Positions 46,384 through 58,275 of a stretch of DNA of 63,892 nucleotides are shown here, piece after piece. Numbering within the stretch: position 1 is the stretch's first letter; the number at the start of each line of letters is the position of its first letter. Source of the DNA: an uncultured Gemmatimonadota bacterium (GTDB taxonomy: Bacteria; Gemmatimonadota; Gemmatimonadetes; Gemmatimonadales; Gemmatimonadaceae); the NCBI GenBank assembly GCA_903910555.1, contig CAIVZZ010000027.1, forward strand, positions 1 to 63,892. Direction: 5' to 3'. Made by a program: the position numbers and the translations under genes. The notes beneath the pieces are model-generated. The model worked only from the letters and a program-made list of their open reading frames with translations. It ran no database searches and was not told the DNA's origin.

Positions 46384-47543
46384 AGCTGCGTGAGCGCCCT
46401 CCCGATCACAATGCGTTGAATTTCGGATGTGCCTTCGTAAATCTCGGTCACTTTCGCGTCGCGGAACAACCGCTCCACCGGAAAGTCCTTCATGTAGCCG
46501 TACCCGCCGAACACCTGGATCGCCTGCGTGGTGACCCACATGGCCGCCTCGCTTGCAGCGAGTTTGGCCATCGATGTGTGCGCACCGACTGCCTCGCCGC
46601 GATCCTTTGCGGCGGCCGCGGCATGGAGCAGCGCGCGCGCGCCGTGCACGCGCGTCGCCATATCTGCGAGCTTGAACTGGATCCCTTCGAATTCTTTGAT
46701 GAAGTGCCCGAACTGGCGCCGTTCGTTGGCATAGGCGACGCTCAGCTCGAGCGCGTGCCGTGCGATGCCGATCGACTGTGCGCCGATTCCCAGCCGGCCG
46801 TGCTCGAGCGACTGCATCGAATACACAAAACCCTGCCCCTCCTCGCCGACGAGACGGTCCGCGGGAACGCGCATGTCGTCGAATACGAGCTGCACCGTTG
46901 GTGACGCGCGCAGGCCCATCTTGTCTTCTTTCTTGCCGACTTTGAATCCCGGCAAATCCGGCGTGATGATGAACGTCGAAATTCCACGGGCGCCGCGCCG
47001 CATTTCCGGCGTATCGGTACGGACCATCGCGAGGATCACGCCTGCGTGACTCCCCTGCGTGACCCACGACTTCGCGCCGTTGAGAATCCAAGAGTCGCCG
47101 TCGCGCACCGCCTGCGCGCCGAGCGACGCCGCGTCGGATCCGGCATCGGCTTCAGAGAGCGCAAACGCGCCGAGCAGTTCGCCGCGCGCCATCGGCTCGA
47201 GAAAGCGGTGTTTCTGTTCGGCGCTCCCGTACTTGAGGAGCATCTGCGTCGGCAGTGAGTTGTGCACCGACATCAGGACGGCCGCGGATGCATCGGCGGC
47301 GGCGATTTCCTCGAGCGCAATCAGATAGCTGAGATTGTCGAGACCGAGACCGCCATGTTCCTCGGGCACAAGCATGCCGAGGAAGCCAAGATCGCCGAGC
47401 TGTTTGATCAGGCGGGGTTCGAAGCGCGACTCGCGATCCCAGGTCGCGGAGCACGGCGCGATTTCATTTTGCGCGAACTCCCGCGCAAGCCGCTGGATAT
47501 CGGCTTGATCGGGTGTGAGAGGTGTTAGCGAACGGAGGGACAT
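46380..47543 (-). CDS. Acyl-CoA dehydrogenase
   Basis: This FAD enzyme has 387 residues and introduces a trans-2 double bond into acyl-CoA. FALSEADAGSDAAS binds FAD/substrate, SWVTQGSHAG is typical, and the catalytic Glu lies in YEGTSEIQRIVIGRAL. The short-/branched-chain group is likely from the neighbours, but the chain length is not read from sequence. Confidence 0.93.
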   Translation of the reverse strand: MSLRSLTPLTPDQADIQRLAREFAQNEIAPCSATWDRESRFEPRLIKQLGDLGFLGMLVPEEHGGLGLDNLSYLIALEEIAAADASAAVLMSVHNSLPTQMLLKYGSAEQKHRFLEPMARGELLGAFALSEADAGSDAASLGAQAVRDGDSWILNGAKSWVTQGSHAGVILAMVRTDTPEMRRGARGISTFIITPDLPGFKVGKKEDKMGLRASPTVQLVFDDMRVPADRLVGEEGQGFVYSMQSLEHGRLGIGAQSIGIARHALELSVAYANERRQFGHFIKEFEGIQFKLADMATRVHGARALLHAAAAAKDRGEAVGAHTSMAKLAASEAAMWVTTQAIQVFGGYGYMKDFPVERLFRDAKVTEIYEGTSEIQRIVIGRALTQL

Positions 47544-47572
47544 TTTTTTTTGGACGGCAGACGGCGGACGGC

Positions 47573-48421
47573 CTAGGCGTATTCGTAGAATCCGCGCCCA
47601 GTTTTACGCCCAAGCCATCCCGCGGCCACGTACTTTCGCAGCAGAGGGCAGGCACGGTACTTCGGATCGCCGAGTCCCTTGTGCAGGACGTCGAGAATAG
47701 CCACGCAGGTGTCGAGCCCGATCAAATCGGCGAGCGCGAGCGGCCCCATGGGATGGTTCATTCCAAGTTTCATCACGGTGTCGACGGCTTCCGGTGTGCC
47801 GACACCCTCCATTACGCAGTACACCGCCTCATTGATCATCGGCATCAGGATGCGATTCGCGATGAATCCGGGATAATCCTGAGCCTCGACCGGCGTCTTG
47901 CCGAGCGCTTTCGAGAGCGCATTCGTGCGGGCGAGTGTGTCTTCGCTCGTGGCGAGGCCGCGGATGACTTCGACGAGCGTCATCACGGGCACCGGATTCA
48001 TGAAGTGCATCCCGATGACCTGCGCGGGACGCTTGGTGCGCGCGGCGATTTCCGTAATCGATATGGAACTCGTGTTCGACGCGAGAATCGCGGTCGGATC
48101 GGCAAGGCGGTCGAGTTCGCCGAAGATTTTAAATTTGAGCTCGGAGTTTTCTGTTGCCGCTTCGATCGCAAAGGTCGCGCCCTTCACGGCGCCGAGATCG
48201 CCGCTCGTCGTCAGGCGCGCGAGTGCAGCGTCGCGCGTTGCGGCGTCGATCGAACCCTTCTTGATCTGGCGCTCAAAATTCTTCTCGATGGTGGCGCGCC
48301 CTTTTGCGAGCGCGGCTTCGGACACGTCGATCATCGTCACGTTGAGGCCGGCGCTCGCGCACACATGTGCGATGCCGTTCCCCATTTGTCCCGCGCCGAT
48401 CACCGCAATCACATCACTCAT
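47573..48421 (-). CDS. hbd: 3-hydroxybutyryl-CoA dehydrogenase
   Basis: This 282-residue NAD-dependent enzyme oxidises 3-hydroxyacyl-CoA. It has the dinucleotide motif [16 protein letters not shown], the catalytic His in [17 protein letters not shown] and the closing [11 protein letters not shown]. Length matches the short-chain Hbd form rather than the long bifunctional type. It overlaps the CPBP gene by 8 bases and lies upstream of acyl-CoA dehydrogenase. Confidence 0.92.
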   Translation of the reverse strand: MSDVIAVIGAGQMGNGIAHVCASAGLNVTMIDVSEAALAKGRATIEKNFERQIKKGSIDAATRDAALARLTTSGDLGAVKGATFAIEAATENSELKFKIFGELDRLADPTAILASNTSSISITEIAARTKRPAQVIGMHFMNPVPVMTLVEVIRGLATSEDTLARTNALSKALGKTPVEAQDYPGFIANRILMPMINEAVYCVMEGVGTPEAVDTVMKLGMNHPMGPLALADLIGLDTCVAILDVLHKGLGDPKYRACPLLRKYVAAGWLGRKTGRGFYEYA

Positions 48422-49342
48422 GCGTCAAATCTCCGACGTCGAAAGCAGCTGTCGCTGTTTTTTGTTGGACAGTGGAATCACTTGGAACAACAAATCTTAC
48501 TAACAGAAAGGTAGCGACCAGCATCCCTGCGGCGGCGGCCAGACCGCCTTCCGGCCCCCACGGTCCACCGGTTAGCCATTCCGGCCCATGGTCTACCAGC
48601 CGATACCCCGGCGTAGGGAGCGGGAGGCCGCTCACCGGCGCGTGGAGCACCACCGCCTGGGCCAGATTCCAAACGAGGTGCGCGATCGACGCGGCCCAAA
48701 GACTTCCGGTGGTCAGCCTGATCACCGCCAGAAACACGCCGGCGAGCGCGACCATCGCGGTCGAAAGCAGAGTCGGATCTGGATTCAGCAGGTGCAGAAC
48801 GGCGAAGAACACGCTCGTTATCGCGACGGCGAACGGCGCCCCGACTCCTTCAACCAGCGTCGTGAGCAAATATCCCCTGACCGCGAGCTCCTCCGCCAAC
48901 GCGGCCGGGACAAGCATGAACAGCGCCGTACGCGTCGCATGCCACCATGACATGATTTCAGCGGGCTGCCGTTCGAACGAGAAACGTCCGCTCGCGATCA
49001 GCAGGCCACACGGCACGAGGATCGCCAGTGATCCCGCAGCGAGGCCGATGAGCAGCCACCGAGGCCGCAGCCCATCGCGTCCCAGCCCGACCCGTGACCA
49101 TGCTCCATCGTGCTTTCCATCCACAATCCGCAGCGCTGCATACGTCCCGATTAGGAACGCCAGCAACTGCCCGTATTCCGGGATCGGCACCTCGTACTGG
49201 CGCGCCCAACCAACAAGCGGCGTCAGCGCGATCGCGCTGTACGCAATTCCCGAAGCAATCGATCCGCCGACCATGGTAGCGAGTCCAAAGAATCCGACTC
49301 GCCACCACACCCTCACCCGCCCGTCTGTTCTTAGAAAAACAC

Positions 49343-49346
<4 letters not shown>
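48414..49346 (-). CDS. CPBP-family intramembrane protease
   Basis: This 310-residue polytopic protein has the ABI/CPBP motifs: [15 protein letters not shown] (EExxxR), [10 protein letters not shown] and SIAHLVWN, the predicted active-site Glu and His residues. About eight helices are expected. CPBP proteins act in maturation of prenylated or secreted peptides in some bacteria. It sits between metabolic genes without an obvious partner. Confidence 0.9.
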
Positions 49347-50550
<1,204 letters not shown>

Positions 50551-50554
<4 letters not shown>

Positions 50555-52524
50555 TCTGAAGATTCCGTGGGAACGGCCGCGCTAAGCGAGCGCGTGCGAA
50601 TTTCATTGGTAACGCGCGCGATGAAGGCATCGAGCGCAACGACTTCCTGCTTCTTCCCCGCACCACGCTCACGAACCGCGAGCGTGTTTGCTTCTGCTTC
50701 GCGTTTTCCAATGACGGCCATGTAGGGCACCTTCATCGTTTCCGCATCGCGAATACGGTAGTTCAGTGTTTCGGAGCGGGTGTCGAGATGCGCGCGGATT
50801 CCCGCACCGCGCAGCGCGGCGGTCACCGTCGCCGCATGCTCCGCCAGATCATCGGCGATCGGCAGGACGCGCACCTGCTCCGGCGAGAGCCACACCGGAA
50901 ATGCGCCCGCGAAATGTTCGATCAAAATTGCGATGAACCGTTCGAACGATCCGCTGACGGCGCGATGGATCAGCACCGGACGATGCGCGTGATTGTCCTC
51001 GCCGGTGTAACTCAGATCGAAGCGTTCGGGCTGCGAGTAGTCGAGCTGAATCGTGCCGAGCTGCCAGTGACGGCCGATCGAGTCCATCACGTCGAAGTCG
51101 ATCTTCGGCCCGTAAAAAGCGCCGTCGCCTTCTTTCAGCTGATACGGCAAGCCGGTCGCCTCGAGCGCTTTGCGCAGGGCGTTTTCGGCGGTGTCCCACA
51201 TCTCATCCGTGCCGACACGCTCAGCCGGACGCGTCGCGAATTTCAGCGTCGCCGTCAGACCGAACGTCGCATAATAGCCGAGGATAAATTTCGTCAGCCG
51301 CTGCACTTCTTCGGCGATCTGACTTTCCATCAGGTATACGTGACAATCGTCCTGACGGAACTGCCGCACGCGGGTGAGACCGGAGAGCGCACCGCTGATT
51401 TCGTTGCGATGCAGCACATCGTAGGTGTTGTAGCGCAGCGGCAGTTCGCGGTACGAATGTTTTTTCGACGCGAACAGCAGATGGTGCGACGGGCAGTTCA
51501 TCGGCTTCAGGGCGAAATCGTTCTCGCCCGTCTCTTTGTCGTGCACGAGGAACATGTTGTCCTTGTACACGCCCCAATGGCCGGAGATTTCCCAGAGCGC
51601 CTTGTTGTAGAGCAACGGCGTCATGATCTCTTTGTAGTCGTCGCGCTGGAGTTCGCGCAGGAACTCGTTGATCGTGTTGATCAGCGTGGTCCCGTTTTCA
51701 GTCCAGAACGCGGCGCCCGGCGAATACGGGTGGAACATGAAAAGATCGAGCGCCTTGCCGAGCACGCGATGGTCGCGGCGCTTGGATTCTTCGATGCGAT
51801 GCAGATACGCGTCGAGATCTTCCTGCTTGAAAAAGGCGGTCGCGTAAATGCGCTGCAGCATCTGGCGGCGCTCGTCGCCACGCCAATAGGCGCCGGCGGC
51901 GTGCAGCAGCTTGAAATGCTTCAGGTACGAGGTGTCCGGAACGTGCGGTCCTTTGCACAGATCGGTGAACGGACCGTCGGTGTAGGTCGAGATGACTTCG
52001 TCGGAACCCTCGAAGTCTTGCAGGCGTTCGAGTTTTAGCGGGTCATCAACGAACCGCTTCTTCGCTTCGGCCTGCGAGACCTCCTCGCGGACGAATGGAT
52101 ATTTCTCGGCCGCAACCTTCCGCATCTCGGCTTCGAACGCTTCCAAATCTTCCGGCGTGAACGGCTGTTTGACTTCGAAGTCGTAGTAAAAACCATCTTC
52201 GATCGCCGGACCGAATCCGATTTTCGCATCGGGGCGCAGACGGCGCACCGCGGTCGCGAGAATGTGCGCACCGGAATGGCGCAGCACGTCGAGCGAGCGC
52301 GGATCTTTCTCTGTGATGACGACGAACTTTCCGCTCTTGCGAAGCGGCGTGGAGAGATCGACGACTTCGCCATCGACCGCCACGGCGATGCTCGCCTTGA
52401 GAAGGCCCTTTCCAATCGAGCCGACAACCTCATGCGCCAGCGTGCCAACCGGCACGACGCGCGTCGCGCCATCGGGGAGCACGAGTGTGATCATTCCGGC
52501 GCCTTCGGGTGTCGCGTCAATCAT
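50551..52524 (-). CDS. thrS: Threonyl-tRNA synthetase
   Basis: ThrS charges tRNA-Thr. The 657-residue protein has an N-terminal TGS domain (1-65), an editing domain with HSGAHILATAVRRL and the Cys-containing KGPHVPDT, a class II catalytic core (TRVRQFRQDDCHVY, EDNHAHRPVLIHRAVSGSFERF with motif 3) and a C-terminal anticodon-binding domain. It follows a 49-residue membrane protein gene with an ATGA overlap. Its 3' end overlaps thiolase. Confidence 0.97.
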
Positions 52525-52670
52525 CGGTCGGTAAGCGAGTCGAGCATGGGCACGATGCGGTCCGAAAAGCGGAACCAGAGGACGATCCCGAGCACGAGCA
52601 GGCCTAAGAAGACCGACCAGATGATCATCGGGCGGAGGCGGAGGCGGTCGGAGGGGTCGGCGGTGGGCAT
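52521..52670 (-). CDS. 49-residue single-helix membrane protein, coupled to thrS
   Basis: A short frame on the minus strand runs from ATG 52670 to TGA 52521, whose bases overlap the thrS ATG (ATGA). It encodes a charged N-terminus (PTADPSDRLRLRP), one membrane helix (MIIWSVFLGLLVLGIVLWF) and a C-terminal tail (FSDRIVPMLDSLTDR). The overlap with an essential gene and the clean helix suggest a real gene, though short frames can arise by chance. No family recognised; it is missed by 60-residue cut-offs. Confidence 0.6.
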   Translation of the reverse strand: MPTADPSDRLRLRPMIIWSVFLGLLVLGIVLWFRFSDRIVPMLDSLTDR

Positions 52671-52700
52671 TCTTGAACTTAACTACGGTGAGGGGGATGG

Positions 52701-52800
52701 AGTGAGGGGGAAGATCGGTGAGGAGTGAGGGGGAAGATCGGTGAGGAGTGAGGGGGAAGATCGGTGAGGGGTGAGGGGGAAGATCAGTGAGGGGTGAGGT
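52701..52800. repeat. 23-bp direct tandem repeat in divergent promoter region
   Basis: The unit AGTGAGGGGGAAGATCGGTGAGG recurs about 4 times at 23-base spacing (GATC at 52713, 52736, 52759, 52782), with one changed base in the last copies. It lies between the divergent thrS operon and valS, purine-rich on one strand, overlapping any promoter there. Short tandem arrays here could vary in copy number. Confidence 0.85.
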
Positions 52801-52841
52801 GTAGACCGTGGGTGGACGGTCTGACTAACTTTCGTACAGCA

Positions 52842-55595
52842 ATGACCATTCCAGACGAGCCGACCGAAATCCCCGCCCAGTACGATGCGGGCGCAACCGA
52901 GCGCGCCCTCTACCAGGAATGGGAGGCCGCGGGCGTTTTCCACGCCGACGCTGCACAGTCTGCGCGAAGCGGCGGCAAACGCGCACCGTACACGCTCGTC
53001 ATGCCTCCGCCCAACGTGACGGCGATTCTGCACGTGGGACACGGGCTCAACAACACCGTGCAGGACGTGCTCGTGCGCTGGCGCCGGATGGCGGGCGACG
53101 ACGCGCTCTGGGTGCCCGGAACGGATCACGCGGGAATCGCGACGCAAAACGTGGTCGAGAAGCAGCTCGCCGCGGAAGGAAAGTCGCGCGACGATCTCGG
53201 CCGCGAGGCGTTCGTCGAGCGGGTGCGCGGGTTCGCCGACGAAACGCGCGATTCGATTCTCCAGCAGCTCCGCGTGATCGGCTCGAGCGCCGATTGGACA
53301 CGCACGGCCTACACCTTCAGTCCCGAACTGTCGCGTGCCGTGCGCGAAGTGTTCGTGCGGCTGTACGACGATGGCCTGATTTATCGCGGACACCGCGTGA
53401 TTCACTGGTGTTCGCGCTGCCTCACTTCCCTCTCCGACGAAGAAGCGGAGTTCCACGACGAAGACGGCTCGCTCTTCACCGTGCGCTATCCGCTGGCGGA
53501 CGATCCGGAAAAGTTCATCGACGTCGCCACGACGCGCCCCGAAACGCTCACGGGCGACGTGGCCGTGGCCGTGCATCCGGAGGACGAACGTTACACGGCA
53601 TTCATCGGACGCAACGTGCGGCACCCCGTGAACGGGCTGCCGATTCCGGTGATCGCCGACGATTACGTCGACAAAGAATTCGGCACCGGCGCTCTGAAAA
53701 TCACGCCGGCGCACGACCCGAACGATTTCGAAGTCGGCAAGCGGCACAAGCTCCCGCAGCCGGTGATTCTCTCTGCGGACGGCCATCTGCAGAACGACCC
53801 GGCTGACGCGCTTGATCGTACCCCGACGGACATTGTCGGACTCGACCGCAAAGCGGCGCGCGATCTGATCGTGCGCAAACTGAAGGCGAGCGGCGCGCTT
53901 ATCGATCGCAAGAATCACCGGCACGCCGTGCGCCACTGCTACCGGTGCGACACGGTGGTGGAGCCGCGCCTGTCAGATCAGTGGTTCGTGAAGATGGCGC
54001 CGCTCGCGAAGCCCGCGCTCGAAGCGGTGCGCGATGGACGCATTCGCATTCTGCCGGAGCGGCACGAAGCGGTCTACATGCAGTGGATGGAGAACATCCG
54101 CGACTGGAATATTTCGCGGCAGATCTGGTGGGGCCATCGCATTCCCGTGTGGAAATGCGAGGCGTGCGCGTTTGAGAAAGCGTATCGCGAAGATCCGGCT
54201 GTGTGCGCGGAATGCGGGAAAGACAAGCTCCGGCAAGATCCGGATGTACTCGACACCTGGTTTTCGTCCTGGCTCTGGCCCTTCTCGACGCTCGGCTGGC
54301 CCGAAGCGACACCGGATCTCAAGGCGTTCTACCCGACCGACGTGCTCGTCACCGCACCTGAGATTCTGTTTTTCTGGGTCGCGCGCATGATCATGGCCGG
54401 TTTCTACTGCCTCGGCGAAGCGCCCTTCCACACGGTGTATCTCCACGGCACCGTGCGCGACATGGAGCATCGCAAGATGTCCAAGTCGCTCGGCAACGGG
54501 ATCGATCCGCTCGTGGTCGTCGAAAAGTTCGGCGCCGACGCACTCCGCTACACGCTCATGCAGGGGATGGGGCTTGGCGTGGACGTGATGCTCGACCCCG
54601 CCGACCTCGATAAATCTTTTGCGCCCGGAAGAAATTTCGCGACGAAGCTCTGGAATATCGGCCGCTTCCTGCTGATGCAGGTGGGCACCGAACCGGTGAT
54701 TCCGTTTGAGAAGCTCGATCGCAGCGCATTTCGCAGTGCGGATCACTGGATCATCAACTGCCTCGCCGATGCCATTGATGCATGCGACTCCGCGCTCGGC
54801 CCCGCGCGTCCGGCCTCGGGATTGTGGCCGCACGCAGAGCGTCAGGCCGGCATGCGGCTCGACGAGTATTCAGAATCCGCGCGACGTTTCGTGTGGAACG
54901 AACTCGCCGACTGGTACGTCGAGGCGTGCAAGGGCCGGTTGATGCAGGCCGGTGCGGATCGTGAAATCGCGCGATCGATTCTCGTGCATGCATTCGATCA
55001 GGCGCTGCGCCTGCTCCATCCGGTGATGCCGTTCATCACGGAATCGCTCTGGCGGCGCCTGCCCGGTCACGTGGAAGGATCGTTGATCGCCACGGCGAAG
55101 TGGCCGGTGCGGCCGGCGCGGCATAACGCCGAGCCCTCGTTCAGCCATCTGCAGGGCGCGATTCAGGCCATCCGTCAGCTGCGCAGCGATTACGCGATTC
55201 CACCCGCGCAAATCGTCTCGGCGTATCTCACCGGGCCGGATGCGCTCACGGCATTCCTGCGCGAAGACCACGCGCTGTTCGCGCGGCTCGCGCGCGTTGA
55301 ACTCGCGGAGGGCACCGCGCCGGCGACCGCTGCGGCGCACGTCGTGCTGCCGAAGGGACTCGAGCTCGTGTTGCCGCTCGCTGGAATCGTCGATCTCGAA
55401 AAGGAATCGGCGAAACTCAAGAACGAGGCCGGCGGACTCGAGAAGCAGCTCTCCGCGCTGCGCGGCAGACTCGCCAACGAAAAGTTCACGAGCAAAGCGC
55501 CGCCTGAACTGGTCGACGCTGAGCGCGCGAAGGAGCGGGAGTGGACCGCCCGCGTCGAACAGTTGCATGCAAAAGTGAAGGAGCTCGGCGTTTGA
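52842..55595 (+). CDS. valS: Valyl-tRNA synthetase
   Basis: ValS charges tRNA-Val (917 residues). Class I motifs: the HIGH variant HVGH in PPPNVTAILHVGHG, and HRKMSKSLGNG. The editing domain contains TTRPETLTGDVAVAVHPEDE, and a C-terminal coiled coil (about 850-917) is the usual tRNA-binding arm. ATG 52842 is chosen over an upstream ATG inside the repeats; no strong ribosome binding site is visible. It leads a purine/selenium operon. Confidence 0.97.
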   Translation: MTIPDEPTEIPAQYDAGATERALYQEWEAAGVFHADAAQSARSGGKRAPYTLVMPPPNVTAILHVGHGLNNTVQDVLVRWRRMAGDDALWVPGTDHAGIATQNVVEKQLAAEGKSRDDLGREAFVERVRGFADETRDSILQQLRVIGSSADWTRTAYTFSPELSRAVREVFVRLYDDGLIYRGHRVIHWCSRCLTSLSDEEAEFHDEDGSLFTVRYPLADDPEKFIDVATTRPETLTGDVAVAVHPEDERYTAFIGRNVRHPVNGLPIPVIADDYVDKEFGTGALKITPAHDPNDFEVGKRHKLPQPVILSADGHLQNDPADALDRTPTDIVGLDRKAARDLIVRKLKASGALIDRKNHRHAVRHCYRCDTVVEPRLSDQWFVKMAPLAKPALEAVRDGRIRILPERHEAVYMQWMENIRDWNISRQIWWGHRIPVWKCEACAFEKAYREDPAVCAECGKDKLRQDPDVLDTWFSSWLWPFSTLGWPEATPDLKAFYPTDVLVTAPEILFFWVARMIMAGFYCLGEAPFHTVYLHGTVRDMEHRKMSKSLGNGIDPLVVVEKFGADALRYTLMQGMGLGVDVMLDPADLDKSFAPGRNFATKLWNIGRFLLMQVGTEPVIPFEKLDRSAFRSADHWIINCLADAIDACDSALGPARPASGLWPHAERQAGMRLDEYSESARRFVWNELADWYVEACKGRLMQAGADREIARSILVHAFDQALRLLHPVMPFITESLWRRLPGHVEGSLIATAKWPVRPARHNAEPSFSHLQGAIQAIRQLRSDYAIPPAQIVSAYLTGPDALTAFLREDHALFARLARVELAEGTAPATAAAHVVLPKGLELVLPLAGIVDLEKESAKLKNEAGGLEKQLSALRGRLANEKFTSKAPPELVDAERAKEREWTARVEQLHAKVKELGV

Positions 55596-56905
55596 AAAAC
55601 GCGAGGCACCTCCGGCTCATGGTTCTTACGCTTGCATTGGCCGCCGGCTGCGCCTCGGAGGGGATGCCGCCGGGCGGGCCGGTCGACAAGGCGCCGCCGC
55701 GCCTGATGAAGGTGACGCCGGACTCCGGCGCTCTGCGCGTGGGACTGCGGCAGGTCGTGACGTTCCAGTTTGATGAGGTCATCAACGAACGGACGCGCAC
55801 AGGTGGTCCGCTCGACCAGGGCGTCGTCGTGTCACCGTCCGACGGCGCGATCAGCGTCGACTGGCACCGGACCTATCTCACGATCCGAAATCGCAAGGGA
55901 TGGCGCCCGGATATTGCGTACACTGTCACGATTTTATCCGGCCTTCAGGATCTAAGCGGCAACGCGACAAAGAGGCCGTTGCAGAGTGTGTTCTCGACTG
56001 GTAGCGTGATTCCTCACGGCGAGGTGCACGGCGTAGCGTTCGACTGGGCGGCGCAAACGGCGGCGAGCGGAGCGAGAGTCGAGGCGATGATCGGCAATGA
56101 TACGGCGTTGAAGTTCGTAGCCGTGGCGGATTCGACGGGGCGTTTCACGCTGACGACCCTGCCGCCGGCGACGTTGCGTGTGCGCGCGTACATCGACGCG
56201 AATTCCAATCGCGTCCTCGATCCGCGCGAGCTGTGGGATTCCTCTTCCGTAGCGCCCGCGGACACGGCAAGCCGCGAGTTCTACATGTTCGTGCATGACA
56301 CGATCGGACCGAGCTTGAGCGACGTGACCGCGATCGATTCACTCACGCTGCGCGTGCATTTCGATCGCCCGGTGCTCCCCGGTGCGACTCCGGATGTGTC
56401 GCAGTTCTCGCTGAAGATGAAGGACAGCACGAAGGCGGATTCGGTGCCGCTCCCGATTCTTCGCGTGTCGTCCGCGGCGCGCTACGATACCGTTTCGCAG
56501 CAGCGCAAACTCTTCGTACTGGATTCCGTCTTCCGCGCCGACACCTCCGCCGCGGGGCGCAAAGCCGTTCAGAAAAAAGATTCGCTCACGCGCGCGCTGC
56601 GTCAGGATTCGATCGCGCAGGCGCAGATCGCCTCTGTGAAGTCAGCACGGGACACGGTGAAGCCGGTGGTGAAGCCGAAGCCGTCGCGCGCCGCGCCGCT
56701 CTCCGACTTCATTCTCGAACTCGGGCAGCCACTGCCGTACGACAAATTCGCGACGCTCTCGGTGCGCGGAGTACTTGGCCTCACGGGACACACGCCGAAG
56801 CTGGCGCGCGTAAAGCAGGTCGTCCTCAGGAAGCCGGCTCCGAAGGATTCCACGGCGGTCAAGAAACCCGCGCCGAAAGATTCCGCGGTGGTGAAGAAAC
56901 CGTGA
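55592..56905 (+). CDS. Lipoprotein with SbsA-type Ig-like domain
   Basis: This 437-residue protein starts at TTG 55592 (TTGA overlap with the valS stop; AAGGAG at 55578-55583). It has a lipobox (LTLALAAGC, Cys about 20), then an Ig-like domain (PPRLMKVTPDSGALRVGLRQ, TILSGLQDLSGN) of the SbsA/Big_5 kind and a Lys/Pro/Ala-rich tail with repeated KKPAPKDS. The domain appears in cell-envelope proteins. Its link to valS and selA is probably only operonic. Confidence 0.75.
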   Translation: MKNARHLRLMVLTLALAAGCASEGMPPGGPVDKAPPRLMKVTPDSGALRVGLRQVVTFQFDEVINERTRTGGPLDQGVVVSPSDGAISVDWHRTYLTIRNRKGWRPDIAYTVTILSGLQDLSGNATKRPLQSVFSTGSVIPHGEVHGVAFDWAAQTAASGARVEAMIGNDTALKFVAVADSTGRFTLTTLPPATLRVRAYIDANSNRVLDPRELWDSSSVAPADTASREFYMFVHDTIGPSLSDVTAIDSLTLRVHFDRPVLPGATPDVSQFSLKMKDSTKADSVPLPILRVSSAARYDTVSQQRKLFVLDSVFRADTSAAGRKAVQKKDSLTRALRQDSIAQAQIASVKSARDTVKPVVKPKPSRAAPLSDFILELGQPLPYDKFATLSVRGVLGLTGHTPKLARVKQVVLRKPAPKDSTAVKKPAPKDSAVVKKP

Positions 56906-58275
56906 CCGCAGATCCGCGCCGGTCGCTTCCCGCCGTCGGCACACTCCTCGAACTCGATGGAGTGCGCCGCCTGCTGGCGACCGCGCCGCGCGATCTCGTC
57001 ACGGACGTCGTGCGCTCGGTGATCGAGCACGCACGACAGGCGGCGACGCCGGCTCCGATCGATGACGCCGGCTGGGTGCGCGCGATCGAAGCGGGACTGG
57101 TTCAGCGGCAGCGCTCGACGCTGCGCCGAGTGATCAACGCAACCGGCGTGGTGCTGCACACGAACCTTGGCCGCGCGCCGCTTGCTACTGCCGCACTCGA
57201 CGCGATTCGTGTGGTGGCGCAGGGATTCTCGACACTCGAGTACGACGTCGCCACGGGCGCGCGCGGATCGCGGCACGCGCACTGCACCGCGCTGCTCACC
57301 GAGCTCACCGGTGCGGAAGATGCGCTCGTGGTGAACAACTGCGCCGCAGCACTCGTCCTCTCGCTCAACACATTCGCCGAAGGCCGCGATGCCGTGATCT
57401 CGCGCGGAGAGCTCGTGGAAATCGGCGGCAGTTTCCGCGTGCCGGACATCATGTCGAAGAGCGGCGCGCGACTCGTGGAAGTCGGCACGACAAATCGCAC
57501 GCACGCCGACGACTACCGCCGCGCGCTCTCGCCGGCCACCGGCGCGCTCGTGTCGGTGCACCGCAGCAACTTCACGCTCGAAGGATTTGTGGCGTCGGTG
57601 CCGGTGCGCGAACTCGTGCCGATCGCCGCCGAAGCGAATGTGCCGCTGTTGCACGATTTCGGCAGCGGACTCCTGCTCGATCTTTCGCCGTGGGGACTCA
57701 CCGGTGAACCGAGCGCGCGCGATGCCGTGAAAGCCGGCGCGTCGCTCGTGATGATGAGCGGCGACAAAATGCTCGGCGGGCCGCAGGCGGGAATCATCGT
57801 CGGCAAAGCGGAAATGATCGGCGCGCTGCGTCGCAATCCGCTCGCACGTGCACTGCGCGTCGACAAGCTCACGCTCGCCGCGCTCGAGGCGACGCTCGCG
57901 CTGTATCGCGATCCCGCACGTGCGGTAAAGGCGATCCCCGCGCTGGCGATGATCACCACGCCGGTCATGGCGCTCGAGGCGCGCGCGGGCCATCTGCTCG
58001 CGATGCTGTCGGCGAGCGGCGTACCGGCGAATGTCGCACGAGTGATGCGCACGGAAGCGACCGTAGGCGGCGGCGCGTTCCCGGGTGCGCGGATTCCGTC
58101 CGCGGCGATCACGCTCGAGGTTGCGTCGCCCGAGCTGCTCGAAGCGAAACTCCGCGGCGGCATGGTGCCGGTCGTCGGGCGTGTGTCGGACGGCAAAGTC
58201 GTGCTCGACCTTCGCAGTGTCTGCCCGGAGCTGGACGACGAACTCGGCGCGCTCGTCGCGCGGGCGCTCGCATGA
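56902..58275 (+). CDS. selA: L-seryl-tRNA(Sec) selenium transferase
   Basis: SelA converts seryl-tRNA(Sec) to selenocysteinyl-tRNA(Sec) using selenophosphate, so this organism probably makes selenoproteins with UGA as Sec codon. The 457-residue PLP enzyme shows INATGVVLHTNLGRAPL, EYDVATGARGSRH, VNNCAAALVLSLN and the PLP lysine in SGDKMLGGPQAGII. SelB, SelD and tRNA-Sec are not in the window. GTGA overlap before, ATGA after. Confidence 0.95.
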   Translation: MTADPRRSLPAVGTLLELDGVRRLLATAPRDLVTDVVRSVIEHARQAATPAPIDDAGWVRAIEAGLVQRQRSTLRRVINATGVVLHTNLGRAPLATAALDAIRVVAQGFSTLEYDVATGARGSRHAHCTALLTELTGAEDALVVNNCAAALVLSLNTFAEGRDAVISRGELVEIGGSFRVPDIMSKSGARLVEVGTTNRTHADDYRRALSPATGALVSVHRSNFTLEGFVASVPVRELVPIAAEANVPLLHDFGSGLLLDLSPWGLTGEPSARDAVKAGASLVMMSGDKMLGGPQAGIIVGKAEMIGALRRNPLARALRVDKLTLAALEATLALYRDPARAVKAIPALAMITTPVMALEARAGHLLAMLSASGVPANVARVMRTEATVGGGAFPGARIPSAAITLEVASPELLEAKLRGGMVPVVGRVSDGKVVLDLRSVCPELDDELGALVARALA

